Assembly (NCBI GenBank): GCA_016490735.1
Contig: JAEMWC010000252.1
Location: 721,001 to 785,000, forward strand
Source: Pachyseris speciosa
Taxonomy: Eukaryota > Cnidaria > Anthozoa > Scleractinia > Pachyseridae
DNA: 64,000 nucleotides
Direction of reading: 5' to 3'
This document shows positions 22,917-34,440 of the stretch, in pieces; positions within the stretch are counted from its first letter, which is position 1; every line of letters begins with the position of its first letter. The notes beneath the pieces are model-generated. The model did no database searches and was not told the origin of the DNA. It saw only the letters and a list, made by a program, of their open reading frames with translations. Both the position numbers and the translations under genes were made by a program.

Positions 22917-23226
22917 TACCGTAAAAGCTCTATTAAGCCCCCTGGGGGGGCTTATTTAATTTCGGGTCTTATTAACGGGGGGCTTAATGGAGAAGGGGGG
23001 GGGGGGGTTGTTTCAAATCTTTGAACACGCCGTTTTCGTGTTCAATAGTTTCTGTACAAATCTCAAACAACTGCAGTAAAACTTTATTATTTAATACCGA
23101 TCAGGAAACAGTATTGTGTTTTAAGTGTACTTTGTAAGAGGGAATAGGAAGGACAAATTACAAAATATGTGTCCCAAAAGGAGGGGGGCTTATTACAAAA
23201 ATCGACTCCCAAACGGGGGTCTTATA
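22917..23226. mobile_element. MITE, TACCGTAAAAGCTC family (third copy)
   Basis: The left end is the exact family terminus, followed by a 'gccccctggggggg' run and a G-rich block (22976-23010). The right edge is decayed ('gggggtcttatag'). Related to 7845-8480 and 58191-58543. Confidence 0.6.
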
Positions 23227-25189
23227 GACACAAACATAAACATAAACAGGTGAATGCATAGTTGAAAGTAAGTGTTGCACAGAAATAAGAGCTGCTTGTT
23301 AAACTCTACATAGATAATGCACTGTTATTGTTACCACTTACTAATGAAGTGCTGGAAATGCTGAGCATGTAATTAGCTCACGGCTCAGTAGTCATGTCCA
23401 ACACCGACGGTAAAAACGAAACGCAGCTAGAAGCTTATTAAGCTCTAGTTAATTCCTAAATTAACTTGCTTTTCGAAATGTTGCCGCGAAAGGCTTACGA
23501 AACGAGATTCACAAATCGATCGGTCAGCGCATTCCCCAGCCTCCGCCCATCTGAAATTTTGTGTGAGGGCAGACCACAGCACCAGGAACTTACATTTTGA
23601 ATTAATAAATGATATCATGTTTTTATCATACCATTTATTTAATTTAAATATCGTCTTACTGGTCAAATCTGTCTTGAATACAAACCAGGAAACAACAATA
23701 ACAACAACAACAACAACAACAACAACAAAAAAAAAAAAGAGAGAGAGAGAGGAGAAAATAAAAATAATACTTCTTTTGGATCTTAGTAAGCACTCAGTTG
23801 AGGACAAGGGGAGATTATTTTGATCGGAACTGACCGACATCTCTCCCTTTATAGATCACAATAATGTTTCTTTATATGACATTAATGCTTTTTCCTAATT
23901 CTGAACAGCTAAAGCAATGGGAGCTTGTTTCGTTCAACCGCAAGATTATATTAAGTTATTCGTCTCCGTTGTATCTACACTGCTGGTGTAATTTAATAAC
24001 ATCATCCGCCGTGCGCAATGAAGCCATCATTAGAAATTCAACTAAACCTAACGTTAAGCACGTCTCACCGCTAAACTGGACACTTTTCATTCAGGAGGAT
24101 AGAGATCATCAAGTTAGTTAGCTTTAATTGTCCTGCTCTATTGTTGTAATGCGCAGTTGGTCATCTCGTCTTGAAAATTGCGCAATATAAATCCCCAGAT
24201 TATTATGTTATTATTATTAAGTGTGTAAAGTAAGATATTAACTTCCAACAACTGAAATACTGCATTTAATCGTTTAGCTTTCAAATATCTACTACACTAT
24301 ATATTAGCACAAGCATCCGCTCACGAAGTTTTTATTTTCATATGGAAATTGTCAAGAATACAAACTTGAAAATTAATCACTATGAAAACGACTAGACTGA
24401 CAGCTTTGTCACCGGGTAGCGTAAGAGGTATCTCATAATGACAAATAGCAGAACGGGAAAAGCTTTGCACCCAAACAAACCACGTTGTCCTCTCAACGAG
24501 TCAGAGACCGAGTTTATAAAACTATTTCGCTTTTTAACAAGGTATATCGACTAACACTAGTTTTCTGGATTTAAAGGAGTGAGCTTGTTATAAATTTTTA
24601 GTAATATTTATTAATTATTGCTACTTTACCTCCTGCGAGACATAAGACGCAATGGCCCGAAGCCGGCTTTTCAATGAAAGATAAAAATAATGTTTAATAT
24701 TTTTGTTGCACCATCATGCAAATTAAAAGAAAATATTTCTTTTTGCACGTAGACACCATATTTAATGTTTAGTCAATACTCAATTTTATCTTTATTTATA
24801 GCTCGTGAAATTCGAAAGCTGAATTAGTCGCACTTTTTATCTCACAGATTATTATATTGTTTACCAAAAATCACTCGTATCGAAGAGTTATTTATATTAG
24901 ATCAGTGCCTATCATGTGTTTTCAGACCATGTCATGTAGAAGTAAAGGAGCATTTGACCTCTTATTTTGTAAAACTTCTTTTCCTTTTATTTTTTTGTTT
25001 CGTTTTGCTCAATTTACATATTTTCAACTATATAAACTACCAGTTCCTCAAATACACCTGGCCTGGACTGAAAGACTCAATAATCACATCCTACGTGGAC
25101 TCACCTCAATCGTCTAAGGCGACGTAATAATTATCACGAAACGAAACTTATTAAGATACCAAACATTTTATTCCTAAACAAAAAGCCGC
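23227..25189. other. Non-coding stretch with a short simple repeat
   Basis: Contains (aac)n, poly-A and (ag)n at 23695-23752. No gene, RNA or TIR pair was found. The last few hundred bases precede the GPCR pseudogene but do not resemble the upstream repeat of the intact receptors. Confidence 0.5.
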
Positions 25190-26086
25190 TGGAAATGGTT
25201 GCCTCTGAAATGGTTGGCTTTGGCTTACTGTGTGGTCTTTGTTGTTTCGCTGATCGGGAATCCCATCATTGCTTTCACGGTTTATAAAACAAAAGAGAAA
25301 ACCGATAAATTATTTCATCGTCAACATGGCCATGTCAGACTTGCTGTTTCCATTATTCGTGATTCGAAGGAACATAACAGAGATGCATTCGGACGGGGCT
25401 TGGCTTATCACTGGCCCTGTTGGTCAGGCCTTGTGTAAGCTGGTTCCTTTTTTAGCTTATGTTTCCACTGTTGTGTCTATCTCAAGTATGGTCCTAATAG
25501 CAGTGGATCGATTTGGAGCTGTGGTGTTTCCTCTGCGTTCCCCACTCATAAGTTCAAAGCTGTGTCCCTACTCCATTCTCGCCACTGGATCGTCGCCATG
25601 GCCGGCCTCTCTTCAAATCTATTTGTCTTGGAGCTGGTTGAAAACCCACATGGACTTGCTATTTGCACAGATAGACTAGCAGCTGGCAGCTATCGTTTTA
25701 CTGTAGCGGCTGTTGTATGTTTTTATCTTCCTATCGTTGCGTTGGCCATACTTTACACCATCATCATCGTCAAGCTCAAGACACAGGTGATTCCGGGCGA
25801 ACGCTCGGTCAACGCTGAAGAACTGCGCACAAGAAGAAACAGACAAGTGTTACAGATGGCCATTGCGATCGTGTTAGCGTTCACTTTATGCTGGGTACAC
25901 TGGAGTATTTTCAGATTTTTGAGATATTTTACATTAGAAAATGAATGTTCTTCGAGTATCTATCGCTATGGGCGTATAGCAAATTTTATGGCCATCTTAA
26001 ATTGTGCTATAAATCCTTGCAACTGTTTTATTTTTTGTGAAAATTACCGCTTGAAAAGAAACTCTAACGTTTTTGGCCTATTCTAA
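25190..26086 (+). pseudogene. GPCR pseudogene (two frameshifts, N-terminus lost)
   Basis: Homologous to the intact receptors: GNPIIAF (TM1), NMAMSDLLFP (TM2), VDRFGAVVFPLRSP (TM3-ICL2), ICL3 with ELRTRRNRQVLQM, LCWVHW in TM6 instead of CWLPW, and NCAINPCNCF in TM7. The frame shifts near 25295 (after YKTK) and near 25586 (one C missing in the ATWIVA codons). The glycosylated N-terminal segment seen in the intact copies is absent. It ends at TAA 26084-26086. It is the most diverged paralogue and probably an older duplicate. Confidence 0.88.
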
Positions 26087-26171
26087 GGCTGATATTTGAA
26101 AAATTTTTATTTCATTCAGTTTTATTAAGCGAATTTTTGTAAGGATTTTTGTCGAACTGGCGTGGGATTGT

Positions 26172-26400
26172 AATTTTTTCGGAGGGACATAACAGGGCTG
26201 TATTCGGACGGGGTTTGGCTTAACGTTGGCGTTCTTGGTCGGGCCTTGTGTCAGCTTGTTCTTTTTTGGCTTATGTTTCCACCGTTGTGTCTATTCAGAG
26301 TCTGGTCGTGATAGCAGTGGATCGATTTGGAGCTGTGGTGTATCCTCTGCGTATCCCACTAATCAAACCAAAGCTGTGCCTCTTTTTTGGTCGATCTTAG
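26172..26400 (+). pseudogene. GPCR fragment (ECL1 to ICL2)
   Basis: A short relic repeats the region from extracellular loop 1 through TM3 to intracellular loop 2, including codons for SIQSLV and AVDRFGAVVYPLR, with at least one frameshift. It lies directly downstream of the previous pseudogene. A 3'-flank-like word ('ggctgtttatcggtagga') follows at about 26431, as downstream of the intact receptors. Confidence 0.8.
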
Positions 26401-26655
26401 TGGAACTAGAAACCGCAAAGGAATAACCGGGCTGTTTATCGGTAGGATTATCAAATGTAATAATAACTTTATTAAGAAGTTATATTTAACAAGAGATAAA
26501 AGTTATTACAGAAAATCCCAGGAGTATCCAAACTGGGACATTCTAGGGGACTGGGTCGAGGCACGAAGGATGGCTGTCACTACGAAAATGTGCTCTAGTG
26601 TTTTTTCAGTTTTGCAGCCGGGCGGTGGTTAAGATTTATTTATTATCTAATTAAA

Positions 26656-27530
26656 ATGTATGATGAGCCAGCAAAAAGAAAGGAAACCGCGGAAAGAGGC
26701 AGAAAAAGAACAATGGAGTGTAGCTCTCAAACCGATGTGAAGAAGACGCGTCTGATCAACATCACGAGCAAGGATGCAAACAGTGCTTTGAAACTACAAA
26801 CTCGAGACTCTCCGGCATAAAAGAGAAACTCGACATGCTTTTGACTTCCCGAGTTGGAAGCTTATAAAAAGAGGTTTACTCTCCTCGAGGAAGAAAATAA
26901 ATCCCTGCAAACGAGCTTGGAGCATTCGCAAGCAGAGATCGAGGACCTGAAATCCATTATAAATGATGTAAATTTCAAATAATAAACGGCCAACAACTCC
27001 AGTGAACGCATCGAGCGCGAACTTAAAGAGCTACATCGCCGACATGTTAAGCAGCTCGAATTCCACAGTCGTAGAGGTAATATGACATGCTTTTGACTTC
27101 CCGAGTTGGAAGCTTATAAAAAGAGGTTTACTCTCCTCGAGGAAGAAAATAAATCCCAGCAAACGAGCTTGGAGCGTTCGCAAGCAGAGATTGAGGACCT
27201 AAAATCCATTATAAATGATGTAAATTTCAAACAATAAACGGCCAACAACTCCAGTGAACGCATCGAGCGCGAACTTAAAGAGCTACATCGCCGACATGTT
27301 AAGCAGCTCGAATTCCACAGTCGTAGAGGTGATATGAAATTCTTTGGCATAAAGGAAGTCAACGTGAAAACGAATCGAAGAGCGACGCCGAGTTCGCCCT
27401 AAGAGACTTTATGCGCACGAAGCTAAACCTTCCACCAGTCGATGAAGAACAGATTCATTTTGACAGGGTTCAGAGACTTATTACAAAGCGACTATCAAAT
27501 GGCCGAAATCCTCAACCGCGACCGTTATAA
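26656..27530 (+). pseudogene. L1-like LINE ORF1, N-terminal part with internal duplication
   Basis: Starts at an ATG (MYDEPAKRKETAERG) and encodes a basic head, a coiled-coil segment (LLEEENKSQQTSLERSQ) and an RRM-like segment (RRGDMKFFGIKE, then FALRDFMRTKLNLPP and IHFDRVQRL), the usual order in L1-type ORF1 RNA-binding proteins. A 252-bp unit is duplicated in tandem (26832-27083 and 27084-27335). Stops and frameshifts are present, so it is dead. The C-terminal part is found after the nested insertion, from 28652. Confidence 0.75.
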
Positions 27531-28651
27531 TAAAGCTGACGGATTTTCTTACGATGTTAACGAACTTGTCATTAAACTAAATTCTGACCTAGCTATTGCC
27601 CGCAACTGGCTTATAGAAAATAAACTTCAACTGCACCCTTCTAAGTCCAAATTGATGTTTATTGGCTCCTCATATAATCTGAACAATAAGAATACCGAAC
27701 AACTAGTTGTAATAAATAATATTAATAATACCCATAACTCGAACATAAATGCCTAGGGGTTCAGATAGATGAAAGACTTAGTTGGGATAGCCATATTGAC
27801 ATGATTTGTAAGAAGGCCAGTGCATGCATTGGAGCGATGAGACGTATCAAGCCCTTTGTTCCTGTAAATACGCTTGAAAAGGTTTAAAAGAGCCTAGTAC
27901 AGCCTTATTTTGAATATTGTTCCCCTCTTTGGGACAACTGCGGCAAATTACTAAAAGATAAGTTACAAAGATTTCAATCTCGTGCTGCTAGAGTTCTTAC
28001 TGGGGCCAGTTATGATATTCGTTCCGCTGAAATAATCGAGACCCTCTCTTGGGACACACTTGATGTGAGGCGACTCCGTGCCAAATCAACATTGATGTTT
28101 AAAATACTAAATGACGACACCGCGCCCGACCTCAGGAACTCTTTTGATAGAAGGAATGTTGATCAGACTAATTACCATCTTAGAAATAGTGCTACAGATC
28201 TGAGACTTCCTAAACCGAAGAGAGAGTTTCTAAAAAGAAGTTTCAAATACAGCGGCGCGATGCTTTGGAACCAACTCCCAAATGAAGCAAAACTAGCGGA
28301 ATCGATATATTCATTTAATAAATATATCAAAACGTAATTGGGTCATGTCATGCTATATAGTCTTGTGTCAGTTATGTCCTAGCTATCCTAATACTTTTTA
28401 ATATTTAGTTTATAACTGTTAGTTTTCGTTCTTAGCTGAATTTTAGTAGTTTTAGATTTATCATATTTTAATCTCGTATTATTAGCTTTAGTTTCATTTT
28501 TATGTCTGTATAAACACGTCCTCCATGGAAACCAGCTAAGTGTTGTTGGGGCTAGCGTGTTTCTTGATTTAAATAAAGTATACCTACCTACCTACCTACC
28601 TACCTACCTACCTACCTACCTACCTACCTACCTACCTACCTACCTACCTAC
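27531..28651 (+). mobile_element. 5'-truncated CR1/L2-like LINE nested in L1-like ORF1
   Basis: The end of a non-LTR reverse transcriptase is readable across two frames: thumb-region motifs LHPSKSKLMFIGS, LGVQIDERLSWDSHI, LVQPYFEYCSPLWD and LQRFQSRAARVLTG, then a C-terminal tail ending FNKYIKT and a stop at 28337. At least one stop and frameshifts lie between 27750 and 28065. It ends in a (tacc)n tail at 28581-28651. No endonuclease or catalytic RT core remains. The left junction is approximate. Confidence 0.8.
28581..28651 (+). repeat. (TACC)n tail of the nested LINE
   Basis: About 17 tandem tacc units directly after a polyadenylation-like aataaa (28571-28576), forming the 3' end of the nested element. 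Confidence 0.9.
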
Positions 28652-28890
28652 AAAGTTTATTTATCAAATCCCTTATCAAGTATCTCCAAAGAGGTACCTG
28701 ATTTGGAATATCCGCCGATTTCCCTGAAGAAGTCGACGAAGTAAGACAAAAAGCTGTTTCCGATGCTAAAGGCAGCGAAGCGCGAGAAGAAGGCTCAATA
28801 CCTCAACGTCGAAAAGCTCATCATCGACGGAACTCTCTACCGTGGCGAAGAAACATTACAATTTCTTTTCTATGGGCGCCTAATGACCAA
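28652..28890 (+). pseudogene. L1-like LINE ORF1, C-terminal part after the insertion
   Basis: In frames with small shifts it encodes FIKSLIKYLQRGT, FGISADFPEEVDEVRQKAV and EKLIIDGTLYRG. This continues the ORF1 interrupted at about 27530. The last part equals the fragment at 3-125. Confidence 0.7.
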
Positions 28891-30636
28891 TTAAGCTAAT
28901 ATATGAGGTCTTAACTTGAGCCCGCGATATGGTAACGTAATACTGGTCAGCGGATACTTTGGCCATAACATGGACGTTCAATATCAAAGATGTACGCTGT
29001 AAACTAACTTGTCAGCTGGAGTACGGCCTAGATTTTCTCGAACAGATGGGTTGCCATATTTTCTTAACCATGGTGCTCCACTAGGAGGCCCTTTGGGCCT
29101 CCGGAGCTTCGCTGAAAGCTCAAAACTCTGGTTAACTTTATACTACGTAACCACCTGCTTGATAGCTGCGACTTTCCACGTTCTCTATCCAGTCAAAAGC
29201 CGCACAAAGCTTTAGGGAAGTCTGTAATAGTTAGTTAGTTATCTTTGTTTTCGTTTTAGTTTGTTTTTCTGTCATGTTTGTCACTTCTAATAAGGAAAAG
29301 GAATTGAAGGACAAATGGAATTTTTTTCTGTCTTTATAAAATTGTATTGTGTCCTTTTTATCCTTGGCTTTTATATTAAGTATAGTGTAAGTATATACGT
29401 AAATATAACATAATAATAAGGAACGTTATATAATATACACAATAAAAAGAGCATTGTAAGTAGGCCAACCGTAATTTAGTTAGTGTGATTGTATTGTAAG
29501 TAGTGCAAGTATAATATTGTAAGTACAGTGAAGGGTAAGCATATATGTAAGTATAAGACATGAGCTGTAAGTAGTGTTAGTGTTTTTCCTTTAATAAAAT
29601 TGTATTGGGAAGAAAAAAAAACATTCTAGCGCTTTTAAGTAAATGTTTTGTAGCTATTTCAGTAAAGGCGCATTATTGTCAGCTAACTGAATTTATTTTT
29701 TCGGATTTTCAAGTACAAGAAATGTTCATGGATGCCCATTTCCGAGCTGATCTCGATTCTCGAAAACTAATATTGGCAACAATGTGCATCACATTGTCAC
29801 ATGTTATTCAGTGCATACAAGAAGACTTTACCGTTGTTGAAGACTTGACCGTTCTTTGACCAAATCTTTGGATGTGCAGTTGAGTCGTTTTGTTTCAAAC
29901 TTTTAAGATCTGCATGCGATTAAGTATTTACTTTGAAACTGTAATGCTGTAACAATTAAACGATGAAAGAATCCTGAAATGTTTTGGCGATTTTATGAGT
30001 TTTAGATATGTATAACTGATCCGAATACAATTTAAAGGATGAGTTGACTAAACAGGCCATTTTGACGGAGAGTTACTTAAGTTTGAAATGTATGTGGTAC
30101 TTGGAAGAGTAAACGGAGTTTCTTAGGTTTGCTAATAGAGCAAATGTTTAGCAAATTTGGAGCTATAAATATGAACTAAATTTGCGCTGATGGTAAAGAC
30201 GATATCAAAACACAAGTGTTTTACAAAGATATTCATTTAGTAGAGATACTGTAAACTTGCTGCCGATGTTTTCAATGTAATATTTCGGCTTTGACCTCCT
30301 GTTTGGGGAAAGCAAGGTAACAGATTTGTAATATCAATTCTCTCTCGGCATTCGTTAGTTTACTCAGTTTTATGAACCACATGTAAATCTGTCCTTTAAC
30401 CCTTTGCATACCTTGAAGTGGGTGCATTTTCCTTTGCAGAAGCCCCCAGGCTGGTATCATTAAGCTAGAATGTGGGTCAGAAAGGCGAGCCCTCTGAAAG
30501 AAACCAAAGGTGAGATGTGGTTTCATGTTGAAGGAGATGCCAAACATGCTTTGCTGTAAATATGGTGATTCAAGAGTGAAGTTGTCTCTCTGTCCGCTTT
30601 ACTGGTGGATTCCAGGATATTTGGGCTAGTTGACCG
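28772..30636 (+). repeat. Dispersed repeat, copy 2
   Basis: Second copy of 1-1899, with small indels, ending at the same point ('ggatattt', 'gctagttga'). Here it is still attached to its upstream ORF1. It contains the intact hairpin GGAGGCCC/GGGCCTCC at 29084-29102. Confidence 0.8.
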
Positions 30637-30687
30637 GTAAAAAAAATATCGATGCAATATTTTGCTAGTAGCACCGGGTAGCTCCAA

Positions 30688-30688
<1 letters not shown>

Positions 30689-30778
<90 letters not shown>
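30689..30778. repeat. (AT)n microsatellite
   Basis: About 44 AT units, immediately followed by the readable end of a PLE coding sequence. Confidence 0.97.
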
Positions 30779-30780
<2 letters not shown>

Positions 30781-30781
<1 letters not shown>

Positions 30782-31150
30782 AAGGTCAATGGGCATATCG
30801 CCTCCGATCCTTGAAACCAGATGGCCTTAATGAGAGTGACTTCTTTTTTAGCCAGAATCGAGAGGCACGTATACGCACTTAGAATTTTGCCTAATTTGAA
30901 TTTTCACCAGAATGTTGTTGCGTTTTTGGCACTATTTTTCTTCCCATATATGCTCTTTGTACGCGTGTTATATCTGTGCGCGCGCGCGTTTTACTTTTAT
31001 TTTTGAAATGTAGCGCGCATTTTCGTATTTCAGTGGCGTAGTGTACATTTGTGTACAACGGTTTCCTTCATTCGCCCTGAAGAAGACCGACAAGTCGGTC
31101 GAAATATAGGTGATCCTGAAAATTGTGTCCTGTCTTCATTTGTGTTTGAT
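30781..31150 (+). mobile_element. Penelope-like element (second family), 3' end
   Basis: The frame at 30781-30882 encodes a C-terminus with LRSLKPDGLNE, equivalent to the GTLNPHGVNE end of the PLE protein at 45874. A non-coding 3' region with a hammerhead-like motif follows (31066-31115). The upstream end is replaced by an (AT)n run, so the copy is strongly 5'-truncated. Confidence 0.65.
31066..31115 (+). ncRNA. Hammerhead-ribozyme-like motif of PLE family 2
   Basis: CTGAAGA fits the core box CUGANGA. It is followed by a perfect 7-bp stem II (GACCGAC/GTCGGTC, 2-nt loop), then GAAA and TATA. Stem I can form between TCGCC before the core and GGTGA after it (with one G-U). Stem III is essentially absent, as in the minimal hammerheads described from PLEs. 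Activity is not shown. Confidence 0.55.
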
Positions 31151-31639
31151 ATATATAAACGACCTTTGAAATTAACCGAAAGAGAGGCTGACTATGCTCG
31201 TGGTGTGGTTGAATTACCTAAATTAAAACTCTTTTCGGGCGTGAACGAGGCAAATTGAGGCACACGAGATTGGCTCTCAGAAACGAGCTGAAGCGTTGCT
31301 GGCAGAAAACGTGAGAGACGGAAAACTTTCATAGCAGATACCAAGGCGTGAACTTGAGGTTTGCTGTAAATGTAGAATTTTGGTTTTTGAACAAAGTTTT
31401 GGATTAAAAACGTCGCGTCAAAAAAGTGCAATTTTCGGTGTTATACTTCGGCCGAAGAATTAGCATTCTGGGCTTTGTTGCCAAACGAACAGTGATATGC
31501 AGCAGAAATCAGGAGTTTTAGTCAAAACATTTTTAACCCCATTTCCATCCCTTCTTCTAACTCCTTAAAATTCCTTACAATTGCATGGCGCATCCTTACT
31601 GCGCATAATTTATGGCGTCGTCCATGTAACATGCCACTA
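31151..31639. other. Non-coding stretch
   Basis: No gene or repeat structure recognised. Confidence 0.4.
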
Positions 31640-31772
31640 GGGACAGCGAGTCACCCAAGCCGAAAATGCTTAATACGTATAAGGCGCAAGCACTAGGTAC
31701 CAAACCCCGTCTAACCTAACCCAAACCCTAGCCAATCCCTAATCATTTTTGGCTTGGGTGACGAGCTGTCCC
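31640..31772. mobile_element. Short MITE (GGGACAGC...GTCACCCAAGCC)
   Basis: 22-bp terminal inverted repeats differing at two positions enclose about 90 bp. No coding. Confidence 0.65.
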
Positions 31773-32195
31773 CCAGTTAAAATCGCGCACGCGCACATTA
31801 GAAACATGGCGTATTTGTCTTCACATTGAGCTTTCTCAGCCAATATTTTCTCTTTGTCGTCGTGTTGCAAAGAAACGAGCACGGTCCGGTGACCCTCCCT
31901 TTTTTTTTAAATGGTTTTATTTACCCGTAATAGGCACACGAAAAACATATTTTTCGGATTTTTTTAAGAGGAAAAAGTGTGATAGTTGTGGTTAAGTTTT
32001 TGGTTATTTGTCTATAAATGACTCGAAATTCTGCATTTAGAGCCAGGGAGGAGGGATGATGACGAAGTGGTCCAATTTCCTTACATTATTTGCAAGTTCG
32101 GGCAATTTGGACTATGCCGAAAGATTATAGCCAATAGAAACGATTAGGGCTCCAGGTTTCAATACTGTGCGTAGTTTTTTTTTTCCGACATAATA

Positions 32196-32738
32196 GGGCC
32201 ATTTATACGGGAGAAAATAAGACGCGTCTTATGTAAGACGCGACTTAAATAAGACGCGAACTGATCGTCTAAATGGTACAAAATAAGCGTTCGCGTCTTA
32301 TTTAAGTCGCGTCTTACATAAGACGCGTCTTATCTTAGAACAGGGTTTTCAGCTGTTCTTATTTCGTCCGCGTCTTAATTAAGACGTGAACTTCGTCGTA
32401 TAAATGGTTTCGCGTCCTAAATAAGACGTGAACTGCAAGTGCGCTTGCATAAAAACAACAGAAACATGAGCTTGTCTTATGATTAGATAGCGTAATTGGA
32501 TGCAAAGCTTTGCAAAAGATGGCCGGGAGAGCCAAAAGTGAATTCAGCACCTTCCTTCTTTAACCTGCCATCAGTCGCACCAATCCGTACATCTCTCTAT
32601 CAAAAATAAGACGCGAACCATTTATACGAGATCTTCGCGTCTTATGTAGGACGCGAAGGTATAAACGGTACAGTTCGCGTCCTATTTAAGTCGCGTCTTA
32701 GATAAGACGCGTCTTATTTCCTCCCGTATAAATGGCCC
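32196..32738. mobile_element. Foldback MITE with TAAGACGCG repeats
   Basis: Inverted ends GGGCCATTTATACGGGAG on both sides, flanked by TAATA (32191-32195; 32739-32743). Inside are many copies of AAGACGCG in both orientations, so the whole element folds into stacked hairpins. No coding. Confidence 0.8.
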
Positions 32739-32764
32739 TAATAACAATTTGTTTTGGTTGTTCT

Positions 32765-33060
32765 AGTTTCGAACATTTCTCGCGCAACTCAGTAAAAGCA
32801 CTGAGAATAACGGGCATGCAGGGCGAAAACAAGCACAGTGACCCCATCTTTTTATTGCATTTTGCCATTGTCCTATGCATGACTATCAATTGTGCCATGT
32901 TTGAAAAAAATTGAAAGTACGTCATTTTCAAGGGAAATTACCTTAAGTCACCCCTTAAAGGGCAGACACTACAAACTAAAGCTTTTACTGACATGAACGT
33001 CCAGTTTTCAATGCTGGATGTTAATATAACAACAATGAAAAAACAAAAATAATAATCGTG
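32765..33060. repeat. Low-copy repeat (related to 2095-2580)
   Basis: Same blocks as at 2095 and 51095, for example 'cgcaactcagtaaaagcac' and 'acgtccagttttca'. Confidence 0.6.
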
Positions 33061-33409
33061 TAAAATGGCTACCCCAACCTCGTTCCCAGGGCTTTTCTCC
33101 GCTACCCGTCTCTGCTCTCCTTCCGTTTCTCCTACATTTTGTTTTTAACTTTGCAAAAAGTTGTATCTTTTTACTCTAATAATTTGGCGGTAATGAAAAA
33201 TGGGACTGACCGAGCTCGTTTTTTAGGCATCATCGCCCAAAGCTAAAATTAGGGGTGCTTTTAACAGGTTAAGCTGTTGCTATGGTAACCTATTTTGTCC
33301 AATAAATTTTCCTAACTTCTCCACCAGTGATTGAGCATTTGTCTGATATGACTATAAAAAGGAAAAACGAATGCAGTTTGGTAGCCATGTTCCATCGAAC
33401 TTTTTAGTG
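33061..33409. other. Non-coding stretch
   Basis: No gene seen. The block 'tttgcaaaaagttgtatctt' recurs at about 34258, so this is also low-copy repeat DNA. Confidence 0.4.
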
Positions 33410-34440
33410 AAGAAAAGTGCTGGAAACCGGTGTTAACCACCTTTTTGGTATTTAAACAAGGAATCGTCCGCCCACTGAAAAAAATATGAAGTATACATAG
33501 CTTATTGTGGGTTGGAAGGGACCTTTAGACTCAGTTGATTACTCTTTACACGTAAAAAGGAGCAAGGCTCAATTTTTTCAGCGGTTTTAGCCATGATTGT
33601 TGCTTCACCCATGTGTGACATGATGCCCACATAAGAACAAAATTCGTTTGTACAGGTGCTCATTTGATAAACAGCTTGAAAACGTCCGCCACACGTTTTT
33701 CAATATTCCCAAATTACTTAGTCTTAACTCCTAAATAGTTAATTTAACGGGGAACTACTCATAGGCATTGTGTTTTCCTGATGAAACGCGTTTTCGTGAA
33801 ATCCTTCATAAAAGAAAACAGGTCTATATTCTTTAAGCTTAATTAAATATAAAACGCTGAAAAAATGCCATCAAGCCCCAGTTTGATTGGCAGGAAGAAA
33901 AAATAATAGTGTCCTAAATGACTTTGTCGTACGCTGTTGCTGCTCAAGCTTTTTCTATCTTGTAAAATATTTACGTAATATAAAATATTTGCTTCTCAGA
34001 ATATTTTACATGGGCCCCCTTAAGGGCAGACACTGAATTACAAATTAAAGCTTTTGTCGACATTAACGTCCAGTTTTCAGCGATAGATATATCTATTTGA
34101 TAGATACAAGTTAAAACGCGGCTTTTAACATGTTAATATAACAACAACAAAAAAATAATAATAATAATCGTGTAAAATGGTTCCCCCGTCTCTGCTTCCT
34201 CCGCGGTTCTCCTACAATTATTTTTTTATTTTTATTTTTATTATTAATTTTTTTAACTTTGCAAAAAGTTGTATCTTTCTAGCTAGTTATTTGCAGGTAA
34301 TGAAAAATGGGACTCTCCGTGCTCGTTTTTAGGTACCATCGACCAAAGCTAAGATCAGGGGTGCTTTTACTAGGTTAAACTGTTGCTATGGTAACCTGTT
34401 ATGTTAGTGAAGGAACGTTCTGGACGCCGGTGTTAGCCAC
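33410..34440. repeat. GPCR-upstream repeat without a receptor
   Basis: Follows the first half of the 3130-4266 unit ('ggaaaccggtgttaacc', 'tgctcatttgataaacag') and then joins the 2230-2560 type block. No receptor codons were found after it. Orphan copy of receptor-associated DNA. Confidence 0.7.

Noticed and set aside
30523..30789. Open frame with an Ile/Tyr repeat
   Set aside because: Translation of the (AT)n microsatellite.
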